NCBI GenBank assembly: GCA_017536545.1
Contig: JAFXHF010000017.1
Location: 1-64,000 of the forward strand
From: a bacterium
Lineage (GTDB): Bacteria; Cyanobacteriota; Vampirovibrionia; Gastranaerophilales; Gastranaerophilaceae
DNA length: 64,000 nucleotides
Direction: 5' to 3'
Shown here: positions 18,402-27,113 of the stretch, one piece after another
Numbering within the stretch: position 1 is the first letter of the stretch
How the letters are laid out: each line of letters starts with the position of its first letter
Notes under the pieces: model-generated
Told to the model about the DNA's origin: nothing
The model's database searches: none
What the model saw: only the letters and a program-made list of their open reading frames with translations
Program-made: the position numbers and the translations under genes

Positions 18402-19316
18402 ATGAAAAAGTTTCTTCTATCAGTAATATTAGGTTTAGTGGTATGTTGTAATCTTCCAGTTTTTGCAAGTGAAATTGAAGAAGATTATCTTGATATTGCG
18501 GCAAATTATTGTGTTGTCGGGGATTACGAATCTGCTATGGTTTATCTAGATAAAATACTAGAAATAAATCCTGAAAATAAACAAGTTGCGGATTTGAAAA
18601 AAGGTTTGGCTCATGTGATTGCAAAAGATAAAAAATCCTTTGTAACCAGTGTTAATCCACATGTCAAGCAGGCTCATGAGTATAAAAGAGTTGGCGATGT
18701 AAAAAAAGAATACCAAGCATTAATTGCAGGTACTGAAAGTAAAAATATTTACTTGGCATATTACTATTTAGGTAATTTCCATAGAGATAATAATGAATAT
18801 TTGAAGGCTTTAGATTCTTATAATGCGGCGTTATCTGCAAAACCTGATTTTGCACAGGCTTATTTGGCTTCAGCTTTAACTCTGTTTGATGTTAAACGTT
18901 ATGATGCTGTTATTAATCCGATTGATAAATATTTAACGTTTAACCCAAATGATGATTTAGCATATGCGGTTAAATCTCGTGCAGAGTTTGAATTAGGAAT
19001 GTTAGAAGAATCAAAAGCTGATAATGATAAGGCTATTGAGCTAAATAATTGCCCTGAATATCAATTTGATAGAGCGAAACTTTTATATAAGGCCGAAGAT
19101 TATAAGAGTGCGAAAGAAATTTTTACAGAATTATTGCCTGATATTCAGACTTCAAAAACATATGAATATATGGGGCTTTGTGACTTTGCTATGAAAGATT
19201 ATATGAGTGCGTTAATGAATATTGATAAAGCTCTCATACTCTCTGATGATGACGAATACTTACAAGATAAGTATAATGAAATAAAAGAGATTCTGGAAAG
19301 TAGTAACAATGAGTAA
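18402..19316 (+). CDS. Exported TPR protein
   Basis: 304 residues. An N-terminal signal peptide (basic MKKF, hydrophobic LLSVILGLVVCCNLPV, probable cleavage after FAS near residue 23) suggests export to the periplasm. The rest is made of about six TPR units (YESAMVYLDKILEINPEN, YLKALDSYNAALSAKPD, and others). First gene of a four-gene operon; its end overlaps the phosphoesterase start by 8 bases. Function unknown beyond protein-protein contact. Confidence 0.85.
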   Translation: MKKFLLSVILGLVVCCNLPVFASEIEEDYLDIAANYCVVGDYESAMVYLDKILEINPENKQVADLKKGLAHVIAKDKKSFVTSVNPHVKQAHEYKRVGDVKKEYQALIAGTESKNIYLAYYYLGNFHRDNNEYLKALDSYNAALSAKPDFAQAYLASALTLFDVKRYDAVINPIDKYLTFNPNDDLAYAVKSRAEFELGMLEESKADNDKAIELNNCPEYQFDRAKLLYKAEDYKSAKEIFTELLPDIQTSKTYEYMGLCDFAMKDYMSALMNIDKALILSDDDEYLQDKYNEIKEILESSNNE

Positions 19317-20322
19317 AAGAAAAAACGGCAGACGTGTCGTTAGAGAAAAAAAAGAAGGTTTTTTTACAAAAGTTTTTAATGCTTTTGTTACGATTTGTTT
19401 GACTGCAGGCATGTTATGGGGCTTGCAGGCCTTTTCAGATGTAAATGAATCTTCTCTAAAATTTGCTCAAGTTAGTGATGTTCACTTTATGCAGAATTCT
19501 CCAAATACTACTTTCAAAATGATTGGGGAGTCGCCTAGGTTATTAGATGATGCTGTGAACCAAATTAATGAATATAACCATATGGATTTTGTTATGTTCA
19601 CAGGTGATCAGATTGATAAATCTTTTGAAAAAGAGTTAAAAGCATTTTTACCTCATATTCAAAAACTTAAATTCCCTTGGTATTTGGCTTTTGGCAACCA
19701 TGATAGATGTGTTGGGGGGTATCTAACAACATCTGTATATTGGGATACTGTGCGTAATGTTAATCCTGATTTTAAGGTGAAAAAGGCATATTATTCATTT
19801 GCACCTAAGAAGAATTATAAAGTAATTGTTCTAGATAATATTATTATGGATGAAATTACTTCAAATGGTTATATTGATGAGGAACAGTTGAAGTGGTTAA
19901 AAAAAGAATTAGATTCATCCAAAAACGATACGGTTTTAATATTTATGCACGTTCCTGTAGTGGAACCTTTTGCAAGCCCAAATCATAGGATGCGTAATGG
20001 TATTGTTTTAAAACAACTGTTAGAAAGTTATAAAAATCCAATAGCAGTATTTCAAGGCCATTATCACGCAGCAAAAATTGTTCAACATGATAACGTTTTA
20101 TATGTTGCATCGCCAGCTTTAGTGTCGTATCCTAATGCGTTTAGAGTTGTGAGTGTGAACAATTATAGAGATAAAGTAGTTTTTGATTTTGAGTGGAAAG
20201 AAACTCGTGAGACAACTATTCAAAAAATGGCAAAAATTTTAGTATTCTCTGGCGGGATATATGCGGGAGAAGAAAAAGATCAATTTGGAACTTATGAAAT
20301 TAAAAAGAATAAAGGACAGTAG
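19309..20322 (+). CDS. Membrane-anchored calcineurin-like phosphoesterase
   Basis: 337 residues. A basic N-terminus and one membrane helix (about 22-43) anchor the catalytic domain, likely on the periplasmic face. The metal-binding motifs are complete: SDVHF (D57, H59), TGDQID (D100), GNHDR (N130, H131), MHVPV and the final GHYHAA. Such enzymes cleave phosphomono- or diesters (nucleotides, lipids such as UDP-diacylglucosamine); the substrate here is unknown. It overlaps the preceding TPR gene by 8 bases and is 2 bases from the metallo-beta-lactamase-fold gene, so the proteins are probably made together. Confidence 0.88.
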   Translation: MSKRKNGRRVVREKKEGFFTKVFNAFVTICLTAGMLWGLQAFSDVNESSLKFAQVSDVHFMQNSPNTTFKMIGESPRLLDDAVNQINEYNHMDFVMFTGDQIDKSFEKELKAFLPHIQKLKFPWYLAFGNHDRCVGGYLTTSVYWDTVRNVNPDFKVKKAYYSFAPKKNYKVIVLDNIIMDEITSNGYIDEEQLKWLKKELDSSKNDTVLIFMHVPVVEPFASPNHRMRNGIVLKQLLESYKNPIAVFQGHYHAAKIVQHDNVLYVASPALVSYPNAFRVVSVNNYRDKVVFDFEWKETRETTIQKMAKILVFSGGIYAGEEKDQFGTYEIKKNKGQ

Positions 20323-20324
20323 AG

Positions 20325-21248
20325 ATGAGTGAATTCAAAGTAAAATTCAGAGGTGTAAGAGGTAGTTTCCCTGTAGCTGATAAGAACTTTTTAAAGTTTG
20401 GCGGGAATACATCTTGTGTTGAAGTTAATGTGGGCGGACATTTAATTATTCTTGATGCAGGTACAGGGATTGTTGGTGTTGGGGATGATTTAATGCAAGA
20501 ACATATAGCTTCTGCTGTTCGTCCTGAGGAAAGAACTGAAACTCGAGCTACTGTGTTACTTTCTCATATTCATCATGACCATTTGTTAGGGTTGACGTTT
20601 TTTAAACCTATTCATATTCCGACTACAAAATTATTGATATTTGGTCAAGGAACTTCTGATTGTAATTTAGCTAAATGTTTATCTGAACAAGTCTTTGGGA
20701 AAACTTTTCCATTGGACTTAGGTGATATCGCTTGTAGTTTGGAAATTCAAGATATTTATGATGAACAAGCTATTTTGATTAAGCCAAATAGTAAACCAGA
20801 ACTTCTAAAATTATCGGAAGTGGAACAAGGCGAAGATGATATTTTAGTTACATTCTACAAATCTTATGTTCATCCTCAAGATGGGGTTATGATTTATAAA
20901 ATAGCTTACAAAGGTAAATCTTTAGTGTTTGCTACAGATAAAGAATGTTACTTTGGTGGTGATAGTAAATTTGCAAAATTTGCAAAAGGCTGTGATATGC
21001 TAATTCACGATGCCCAATATACTACAGAAGATTATTTGAGTCCTTATTCTCCAAAACAAGGTTATGGTCACTCAACTTATGATATGGCAGTGGAAGTTAT
21101 GAAACAAGCAAAAGCTAAAGCTTTAGTATTTTTCCATTACGACCCATCATATGATGATACAAGGCTTGCAAGAATTCAAGAGCACCATACATCAAGTTCT
21201 AAAAATATTCATATGGCTTATGAAGGTTTGGAATTTAACTTGTTATAG
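20325..21248 (+). CDS. Metallo-beta-lactamase-fold hydrolase
   Basis: 307 residues without a signal peptide. RGVRGSFPV at the N-terminus, GGNTSCVEV, the metal motif HxHxDH as HIHHDH (81-86), the DAGTG segment, ATDKE and the final FHYDPSYDD place it with the phosphodiesterase/RNase Z-like branch of the fold rather than with true beta-lactamases. Possible substrates include cyclic nucleotides or phosphonate-derived cyclic phosphates. It is third in the operon; the stop is 36 bases before the next TPR gene. Confidence 0.87.
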   Translation: MSEFKVKFRGVRGSFPVADKNFLKFGGNTSCVEVNVGGHLIILDAGTGIVGVGDDLMQEHIASAVRPEERTETRATVLLSHIHHDHLLGLTFFKPIHIPTTKLLIFGQGTSDCNLAKCLSEQVFGKTFPLDLGDIACSLEIQDIYDEQAILIKPNSKPELLKLSEVEQGEDDILVTFYKSYVHPQDGVMIYKIAYKGKSLVFATDKECYFGGDSKFAKFAKGCDMLIHDAQYTTEDYLSPYSPKQGYGHSTYDMAVEVMKQAKAKALVFFHYDPSYDDTRLARIQEHHTSSSKNIHMAYEGLEFNLL

Positions 21249-21284
21249 TTGAATTCTAGTGAAATTTAATTATAAAGGTAAATA

Positions 21285-21848
21285 ATGAAGAGATTTTTAA
21301 TATTATTTGCATTGATATTATTAACTGTCCCAGCACTTGCAGCTCCTGGAACGGTTGTTTCTTACACTATTGATCCTGAAAAAAATGCATATGAACATAA
21401 TAACTTAGGAATTATGTATGTCGAGGAAAAAGATTATTATGCTGCGATTCAGGAATTTAAAATTGCTATAAGTTTAAATCCTAAAACACAAGCAACTGCG
21501 GTTTATTTTAATAATCTTGGAAAAGTTTATATGACGATTGGTTACCCAGATTTGGCATTAGATTGTTTCCAGCAGGCAATTACTCAATATAGTTTGAATT
21601 TTGAATTTTACAAAAATTTAGTTGGGTGTTACAAGGCTTTGGGTCAAATTCCAAAACAGCTTGAAATATATAAAACTAAAACAGATAATCCGTATGATAA
21701 ATTGCTTTTAGGCTTGTTGTATGAAGAAAATGGAGATATAAGAAAAGCTATTTTTGTTTTGGATGAATTTGTTGTATCTGAACCAAATTTGATGATAACA
21801 CCTGCTGTAAAATCATATATTCAAGAATTAGTAAATAAAATTATGTAG
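21285..21848 (+). CDS. Exported TPR protein, short
   Basis: 187 residues with a clear signal peptide (MKRFLILFALILLTVPALA, cleavage expected after residue 19) and about three TPR units (YYAAIQEFKIAISLNPK, PDLALDCFQQAITQY, and a weaker third). An AAAGG site lies upstream. It ends the operon that began with another exported TPR protein, so the operon has an exported TPR at both ends and two phosphoesterase-type hydrolases between. It may act as a periplasmic assembly factor, but this is inference. Confidence 0.85.
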   Translation: MKRFLILFALILLTVPALAAPGTVVSYTIDPEKNAYEHNNLGIMYVEEKDYYAAIQEFKIAISLNPKTQATAVYFNNLGKVYMTIGYPDLALDCFQQAITQYSLNFEFYKNLVGCYKALGQIPKQLEIYKTKTDNPYDKLLLGLLYEENGDIRKAIFVLDEFVVSEPNLMITPAVKSYIQELVNKIM

Positions 21849-21870
21849 TAAATTGGTTAAGCATATAAGA

Positions 21871-21903
21871 AAGAGCTAACCCCAGTTATGGGATTAGCTC
21901 TTC
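21871..21903. terminator. Bidirectional hairpin terminator
   Basis: AAGAGCTAACCCC pairs with GGGATTAGCTCTT (one G-U) around AGTTAT. The T-rich tract is better on the leftward side (TTTCTTATAT), so it chiefly ends the gene at 21925, but it also lies just after the rightward TPR gene. Confidence 0.75.
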
Positions 21904-21924
21904 TCGTTTGTAGATGTAAATATA

Positions 21925-22683
21925 TTATTGTTGTTGTTTTCTGTATTTATCTAACAAGTTTGTTGAACCTGTATCGAATTGTGGAGCAACCAACGCTGGT
22001 TGAGTTGATGCTGCAGGAGCATCTTTCATTCCGCCTTGCATTGAAGGTTGAGAATTGTCTTTATTTGCATCGTTTTCTGGTTTGATACCCTTTTTAGCAT
22101 CCATTTTTTCTTTCATTTTCTTTTCAACAGTACCAGCAAGTGGTGTTGCGATAAATGGTACTAATACACGTTTACCAATAATTGAAGCTGCAACAAGTGA
22201 TGTAACACCACCAAATGCGTCTTTAACGTTGTTTCTAATTTTTGTAAATTCTTTTTCGAATTTGATATCTTCCAATCCTGCAAATCGAGGTTCGTTTTTC
22301 GCAAGTGCTTGATAAGCTTTTTTGATTGGTCTATCAAACATTTTACCGAAGAATTTATCAAACATCTTAGTTTGACAAACTTTATGTGATACTGTGAAGA
22401 ACATTAACAACTGTAATGCAATCATCAATACACCGTTTGTTAAGTCTAAAGATGCAACGAAACTACGTTTGTCATCTGGAATGTCTTTGTTGTTCAATGA
22501 TTGAGTAACATATAAGTAACAACCTAGACCGTCTTTTGCAATGATTGAAGCTACACCTAGACCGTCAATATAGGCTCTGTTATTATTAAATACTTGGTTA
22601 CCTGCATTTCTAGCAACTTTACTGCCTGAGAACCATTTAAGAGGTTTTGCGATTGCTCTTTCAATTAAATTTAATCCGCTCAT
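21925..22683 (-). CDS. Unknown membrane protein, distant paralogue of its upstream neighbour
   Basis: 252 residues; I do not recognise the family. Three hydrophobic segments are visible (around 45-62, 78-97 and 160-182). The C-terminal 60 residues are hydrophilic, rich in Lys, Pro and Gln. Near the N-terminus NNRAYIDG and NNKDIPDDKRSFVAS resemble KNRAYLNT and SDKDEDTRTYTAW in the upstream gene, so the two look like diverged copies of one module. Start and the previous stop overlap as TAATG with a strong GGAGG site, giving translational coupling. Role unknown. Confidence 0.65.
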   Translation of the reverse strand: MSGLNLIERAIAKPLKWFSGSKVARNAGNQVFNNNRAYIDGLGVASIIAKDGLGCYLYVTQSLNNKDIPDDKRSFVASLDLTNGVLMIALQLLMFFTVSHKVCQTKMFDKFFGKMFDRPIKKAYQALAKNEPRFAGLEDIKFEKEFTKIRNNVKDAFGGVTSLVAASIIGKRVLVPFIATPLAGTVEKKMKEKMDAKKGIKPENDANKDNSQPSMQGGMKDAPAASTQPALVAPQFDTGSTNLLDKYRKQQQ

Positions 22684-24290
22684 TATTTAACCTCCTCTGT
22701 TTTATTGTATTTATCTTTTTTAGCAGAGGCTGCTTTATTTGATAGATCTGGGAATGCTCTATCCATAAACCAAGGATAGATTCTGTTCAATAACCAGCAA
22801 GTGAATGGTAGGATTGCTAAAGATACACCCAAACCTGTCCATCGTTTCATGCCATCGATGTTTGATTTGATATGTTTCTTTTGTTGTTCAGCAATACATT
22901 TAGCTACAGATTGTGCTTTTTCTGATAATCTTGTACCAGCACTTTCTATCCATTCAATAGCTTTTTTGATTTCGCTTTCAGAGTGTCCAGAAGCTTGTAA
23001 TTGAGCTCTTACTGCTCCGTGAGAGTTTGCAATCGCTTCATTAATGATTTCTTGAGCTTCTTTTACTGTGATTCCTGAAGTTAATAATCTATTTTTGATT
23101 TTTGTTAATGTTTCAATTGTTCCATCGATAGCGTTTGTTCTTCGTGTAACCACTTCAGTAACATAATCAATGATTTCTTTTGTTGAATTTTTTGCTCTCA
23201 TTGTTTCGATGTTAGCAAGCATTTTTGAAATTTTGTTTTCTAAGATTTCAACTGAGATTGGGTCAGAACCTGTATTTTTGTCTTTGATTTCTTTTACAAT
23301 TTTAATAAGTTCTGTGTTCAAATCTTTTTTAGAAGAATCTTTCTTCATTTCTTTTTTCAATTCTTTAATGATGTTTTTGCATTCAGCATCAAAGAGTTTG
23401 TGAGCGTTAGTTACGTTACCGCCATTGCTACCAGTTAAGTTTGTTTGGTTGTATAATTGACCAAGTTTGCCTTGTAATCTTTGAAGAATTGAAATTGATT
23501 CATCTGGGTAATCGTGGAAGAAGATACCACGTTCAATTTTCTTAGGTAATTTTTTCTGAATAGCCGCAAGTTTTTGTTGGCTTTCTTCTTTAATGATACT
23601 ATCTAAAGTTTCTTCAAATAGTTTTTTGAAGTCGCCTTTTGGCATTTCTAATGTTGAAGCTGTTTTACCATCAGTTGTATTGAAAACGATTTTGTCTTGT
23701 TTAATCATTTCAATAAATTTAGCATCATATTCTTTTTTGCGAGCAGAAACGGCTTCTTTTAACTGTTCTTTTGTATATTTTACGCCAGGATTTTCGGCTT
23801 TAATTTGTTTTTCAATATAAGTATCAGATGGGAATAAAGTTGCGTTATATTGAGGTCCTAGGTAGCCAACATCTGATAATTTTTTGATAAGTCTGTTAAA
23901 TGGAATAACAATAGCACCTTGTGTACCAATTGCTAAGACTGCAGAAACTGGTTGTCTCCACGCTGTATATGTTCTTGTATCCTCATCTTTGTCTGATAAT
24001 GGGTTCCACTTAATAAATACTGGAGCTACCAAACCTGTACCTACTGCGTTAATAAGTTGGTTTTGGAATTCACCCATGCCCTCGTGAATTTTCACCATGC
24101 CTCTAATACTTTTTGGCATCAAATCTAGTAAAAAATCTTGCAGGGTTTTTGCTGTTGTTGCTGCAGCCCCTGTAAAGCTGACGCTATCTTGTGGAGTGTT
24201 CAGGTATGCTCTGTTCTTGGCAAATTTGTTGCCGTGCAGGTTTTGACCTGAAAAGCTTTCCATGTTGCTTTTAATCTTTTCGATACTCAT
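22683..24290 (-). CDS. Unknown membrane protein with N-terminal SFTG motif
   Basis: 535 residues from the ATG at 24290, which has an AGGTG site; the 13 codons further upstream lack one. The N-terminus contains KNRAYLN and SVSFTG (36-41) instead of a signal peptide. Hydrophobic segments lie near 105-125 and 498-515 (the latter followed by NRIYPWFMDRAFP). The centre is a long charged helical region of about 330 residues with coiled-coil character (KELKKEMKKDSSKK, EILENKISKMLANIET). I recognise no enzymatic motif. Operon with the gene at 21925. Confidence 0.65.
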   Translation of the reverse strand: MSIEKIKSNMESFSGQNLHGNKFAKNRAYLNTPQDSVSFTGAAATTAKTLQDFLLDLMPKSIRGMVKIHEGMGEFQNQLINAVGTGLVAPVFIKWNPLSDKDEDTRTYTAWRQPVSAVLAIGTQGAIVIPFNRLIKKLSDVGYLGPQYNATLFPSDTYIEKQIKAENPGVKYTKEQLKEAVSARKKEYDAKFIEMIKQDKIVFNTTDGKTASTLEMPKGDFKKLFEETLDSIIKEESQQKLAAIQKKLPKKIERGIFFHDYPDESISILQRLQGKLGQLYNQTNLTGSNGGNVTNAHKLFDAECKNIIKELKKEMKKDSSKKDLNTELIKIVKEIKDKNTGSDPISVEILENKISKMLANIETMRAKNSTKEIIDYVTEVVTRRTNAIDGTIETLTKIKNRLLTSGITVKEAQEIINEAIANSHGAVRAQLQASGHSESEIKKAIEWIESAGTRLSEKAQSVAKCIAEQQKKHIKSNIDGMKRWTGLGVSLAILPFTCWLLNRIYPWFMDRAFPDLSNKAASAKKDKYNKTEEVK

Positions 24291-24457
24291 TTTACACCTA
24301 CTATGACCTTCTATATATATAGAATTCAAAACATTAAAAAAATTGCTAGTTATCTCCTCGATTATGAAGAAATATTAACGAATTCCCCTAACTCTTTATC
24401 CATAATGCAGAAAATGCTTTTTGTTATTTTTTTATATGTGAAATAACTGGTATTTCT

Positions 24458-24484
24458 GCAGTGTTTCCGATGAGGAAACACTGC
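24458..24484. repeat. Perfect 11-bp hairpin in an intergenic region
   Basis: GCAGTGTTTCC and GGAAACACTGC around GATGA. No T-run follows on either strand, so it is not a standard terminator. Leftward TATAAT (24486-24491) abuts it. The other intergenic bases 24291-24536 are AT-rich with nothing else I can name. Confidence 0.6.
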
Positions 24485-24536
24485 TATTATACAAAACACA
24501 TATTTAAATTGAAAGTGTATTATTAAGATTTATGTA

Positions 24537-25103
24537 CTATTTCTTTTTAGAATCAAGGATTTTTCTGATTCTTGCGTATCTATCCATTTCGGCACTAACG
24601 CCGTCAACTGTTCCTAAAATAGCATTAGATAATAATACTTTGTTATCGTATTTTGGGTCGATAATAAATACAGTAGGGAACCCTGTGATACCAATGTTTC
24701 TTACTGTTTTTTCGTATTTTTTATCTTCTACGTTTACTTTAGAAAAATCAAATGTATCTTTGTATTTTTCAGATAATTCTTGGTAAATAGGCATAAATCT
24801 TACACAATATCCGCACCAGTCAGCGTAGAATAGTACTAGTACTGGTTTTTTACTTTTCATAGCTTTTGTGTATTCTTCCCCAATTTGATATTCAGAAGGT
24901 TTTTTAGGCTCTCCTGATAAATCTGGCCCTGCGTTTTCAAATGCTTCGGCTACAGCGGCTTCAGCTTTTGCTTTTAATTTTGTGTAATTGTAATACTCAA
25001 AACCAAATGCTGTACAAATTGTTATTACTAACAACACCACAGTTGCGATTGCAACATTTTTTCTGTTAAGGTTTTGAAATTTTTCTTTTAAATTGAATCC
25101 CAT
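24537..25103 (-). CDS. Membrane-anchored thioredoxin-like protein
   Basis: 188 residues. One N-terminal membrane helix (about 16-34) is followed by a short coiled stretch and a thioredoxin fold. It has the active site WCGYC (96-100) and the cis-proline loop GFPT (about 140-143). The CGYC dipeptide differs from the CGPC of cytosolic thioredoxins and from CPHC of DsbA, and is common in exported thioredoxin-like proteins. It probably works as a disulfide reductase or carrier on the outer face of the inner membrane. GAGGAG site upstream. Divergent from the sigma factor gene, with a 235-base shared control region. Confidence 0.88.
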   Translation of the reverse strand: MGFNLKEKFQNLNRKNVAIATVVLLVITICTAFGFEYYNYTKLKAKAEAAVAEAFENAGPDLSGEPKKPSEYQIGEEYTKAMKSKKPVLVLFYADWCGYCVRFMPIYQELSEKYKDTFDFSKVNVEDKKYEKTVRNIGITGFPTVFIIDPKYDNKVLLSNAILGTVDGVSAEMDRYARIRKILDSKKK

Positions 25104-25167
25104 TTAAAATCTCCTCTTCTTTTAACTTAATTTTATTATAATACGAAAATCCTCTGATATCTTATGT

Positions 25168-25212
25168 TTAACATATATTAACATAGAGGCTACTCTTAAA
25201 GTTTCTTAACAT
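25168..25212. promoter_or_regulatory. Three TTAACAT repeats in the thioredoxin/sigma intergenic region
   Basis: TTAACAT at 25168-25174, 25178-25184 and 25206-25212. The first two are spaced 10 bases, one helical turn, like the TTAACA-N4/5-TTAACA direct repeats used by PhoB/PhoP-type response regulators. Binding is inference. Confidence 0.35.
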
Positions 25213-25238
25213 GATGTAACGCTTAATATATATTTGGG

Positions 25239-25255
25239 TATATACAAAGTATATA
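25239..25255. promoter_or_regulatory. AT-rich dyad upstream of the sigma factor
   Basis: TATATAC-AAA-GTATATA is a perfect 7-base dyad, 84 bases before the sigma start codon. It could be an operator or part of the promoter. Confidence 0.35.
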
Positions 25256-25282
25256 TCTTATCTCGTGTTACATTTCCCCATA

Positions 25283-25303
25283 GATGGCGAGCCAGACGCC
25301 GTC
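25283..25303 (+). promoter_or_regulatory. GC-rich leader hairpin before the sigma factor gene
   Basis: GATGGCG-AGCCAGA-CGCCGTC forms a 7-bp stem with one T-G pair, 36 bases before the start codon. It stands out in an AT-rich leader. It matches no riboswitch class I know. Confidence 0.4.
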
Positions 25304-25338
25304 AAAATTCTCATGCAAATAAGAAGGAGTTTAAATTT

Positions 25339-26247
25339 ATGTTGAGAGAGCCCCTAGTTGAAATGAAAATCGGACCACAAAATTCTAACCCAGCGAAAAA
25401 TGAAGTGATTGAAGCATCTAAGGATGATGCATTAAAGGTTTATTTAAGAGAAATTGCAGATTATCCACAATTAACATTTGAAGAAGAGAAAAAACTAGCT
25501 CAAGCAATCGAACAGGGTGATTCAGAAGCTAAAAAAAGACTTATTCAAGCTAATTTGAAATTGGTTGTAACTGTTGCTAGAAAAGCAATTCATATGTCCT
25601 CTTTACCTATTATTGATTTAATTCAAGAGGGTAATTTAGGTTTAATGATTGCTGCTGAAAAATATAATTACAGACTTGGTTATAGATTTTCTACTTATGC
25701 AACTTGGTGGGTTAAACAATCAATGTTTAAGGCTATTTCTGAGCAATCTCATTGCATGAAAATTCCTGTATATATTCAAGAAACTTTATCAAAATTCTCA
25801 AAAGTTAAATCTCAGATGGAACAAGAAGTTAATGATACTGTGAAAACTGAAGATGTAGCAAAAAAAATGAATATTGCACCTGATAAAATTGAGATGTTTT
25901 TATCTGCATATACAAAAACTATTTCCATTGAAAACGGTTTGGAACGTAATGATGGAAAAGAATTAAATGTTGCGGATATTCTAGCAGATGATACAACTTT
26001 GATTTCTGAAAATGTGGAATACCAATCTTTAAAAAATGATATTAATAATGTGATTTCAACATTAAAAGAAAGAGAACAAGAAGTTGTAAAAATGCGTTAT
26101 GGTTTAGACGATTCTGAACGTTTCACTTTAGAAGAGATTGGTAATCTTTATGGAGTTACAAAAGAATGTATTCGCCAAACTGAGTTAAGAGCTTTGAAAA
26201 AAATGAAATTATCAGGAGCAACTTTATTATCTTGCTATATTGGGTAA
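25339..26247 (+). CDS. Divergent RpoD-family (group 2-like) sigma factor
   Basis: 302 residues from the ATG at 25339, which has AAGGAG 9 bases upstream; a TTG at 25234 is in frame but lacks a site. Regions 1.2 (DALKVYLREIADYPQL), 2 (NLKLVVTVARK, DLIQEGNLGLM, YRFSTYATWWVKQ), 3 and 4 (TLEEIGNLYGVTKECIRQTE) are all present; region 1.1 is missing. In region 2.4 the residue matching E. coli Q437 is kept (Gln127) but T440 is Phe130. In region 4.2 the R584/R586 equivalents are Lys and Cys. These changes suggest shifted promoter preference compared with the housekeeping sigma. The ending LSGATLLSCYIG is unusual. Confidence 0.88.
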   Translation: MLREPLVEMKIGPQNSNPAKNEVIEASKDDALKVYLREIADYPQLTFEEEKKLAQAIEQGDSEAKKRLIQANLKLVVTVARKAIHMSSLPIIDLIQEGNLGLMIAAEKYNYRLGYRFSTYATWWVKQSMFKAISEQSHCMKIPVYIQETLSKFSKVKSQMEQEVNDTVKTEDVAKKMNIAPDKIEMFLSAYTKTISIENGLERNDGKELNVADILADDTTLISENVEYQSLKNDINNVISTLKEREQEVVKMRYGLDDSERFTLEEIGNLYGVTKECIRQTELRALKKMKLSGATLLSCYIG

Positions 26248-26286
26248 GTTTAAATAAAAAGATTTAATAAAATTTCTCGTGTTTAT

Positions 26287-26310
26287 AAATGCCGTATATC
26301 GGCATTTTTT
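26287..26310 (+). terminator. Intrinsic terminator after the sigma factor gene
   Basis: AAATGCCG-TATAT-CGGCATTT followed by TTT. Confidence 0.85.
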
Positions 26311-26311
26311 A

Positions 26312-26340
26312 TTGAAAAGTGACATCATATATAGTATAAT
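26312..26340 (+). promoter_or_regulatory. Promoter of the first prepilin gene
   Basis: TTGAAA (26312-26317), 17 bases, TATAAT (26335-26340). It starts right after the sigma terminator. Leader of about 29 bases. Confidence 0.75.
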
Positions 26341-26375
26341 CAGAAAGAAATAACTAAAAATATGAGTTAAGTTGC

Positions 26376-27107
26376 ATGAAAAATTTTAAAATAGGTTTTA
26401 CTTTAGCTGAGGTATTAATTACACTTGGTATAATTGGTGTCGTTGCGGCTATGACGATACCGAATTTGATGAGTAATATCTCTGGTATTCGTTATAAGGC
26501 CCAATTGAAAAAATCTGTTTCTACTCTCGCTCAAGCTGGTAAATTAAATCAGGCTCGTTATGATTGGAGTTATGCTGATATTAGTGAGCAATGTAGTGGA
26601 ACAGATTTTATGAAACATACATCTGAAACGAAGTCTTCTATTTGTGCAATACTAAATAGTAATTTATCTGGTATTCAGGGTGTATATCGCAATCAAGAAT
26701 TAACTCAACGTTATAAATATAATATGAAAACATATACTGCGAATTTTAGTGGTGGGGATGGGCAATTTACAGTATATATGTTAAAAGATGGGACTCTTGT
26801 TGGAGTAAGATCAATCTCAACGTCTAGAGGTTGTGAACTTAAAGTTGGAAAACGATTAGGAGAAGCTTTATTAGACACGAATATGACGAATGGTCTTTGG
26901 ACATGTACAGGATTCATTGATGTTAATGGAGTAACTCTTCCTAATGAGGAAACAAGATGTTCTATTGGAACAACAAGTAAAGATGTTGATGCTTCCTGTA
27001 TTGTAAAAAGTCGAGATGTAAAAGACGTGTACCCAGTGGTATTTTACAATGATACTGTATCTCCTGCAACAAATGCAGGTAGATATGTTATGCAAACGGC
27101 AAAGTAG
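26376..27107 (+). CDS. Type IV prepilin-like (pseudopilin) protein 1
   Basis: 243 residues. Short basic leader MKNFKIG, then FTLAEVLITLG with Glu at position +5 after the expected prepilin peptidase cut (Gly7/Phe8), and a hydrophobic helix to about residue 30 ending AAMTIPNL. The globular part has conserved cysteines, a DGTLVGV segment, GFIDVNG-x-x-LPN and DVYPV near the end. The protein at 44144 shares this plan. Such proteins form or prime pili or pseudopili at the inner membrane, in secretion or DNA uptake. No pilus assembly genes are in the window. Its promoter is strong but the ribosome site weak. Confidence 0.9.
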   Translation: MKNFKIGFTLAEVLITLGIIGVVAAMTIPNLMSNISGIRYKAQLKKSVSTLAQAGKLNQARYDWSYADISEQCSGTDFMKHTSETKSSICAILNSNLSGIQGVYRNQELTQRYKYNMKTYTANFSGGDGQFTVYMLKDGTLVGVRSISTSRGCELKVGKRLGEALLDTNMTNGLWTCTGFIDVNGVTLPNEETRCSIGTTSKDVDASCIVKSRDVKDVYPVVFYNDTVSPATNAGRYVMQTAK

Positions 27108-27113
27108 CTACAA

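Noticed and set aside
25234..25338. N-terminal extension of the sigma factor (TTG at 25234)
   Set aside because: No ribosome site, odd basic composition, and the ATG at 25339 has a perfect AAGGAG.
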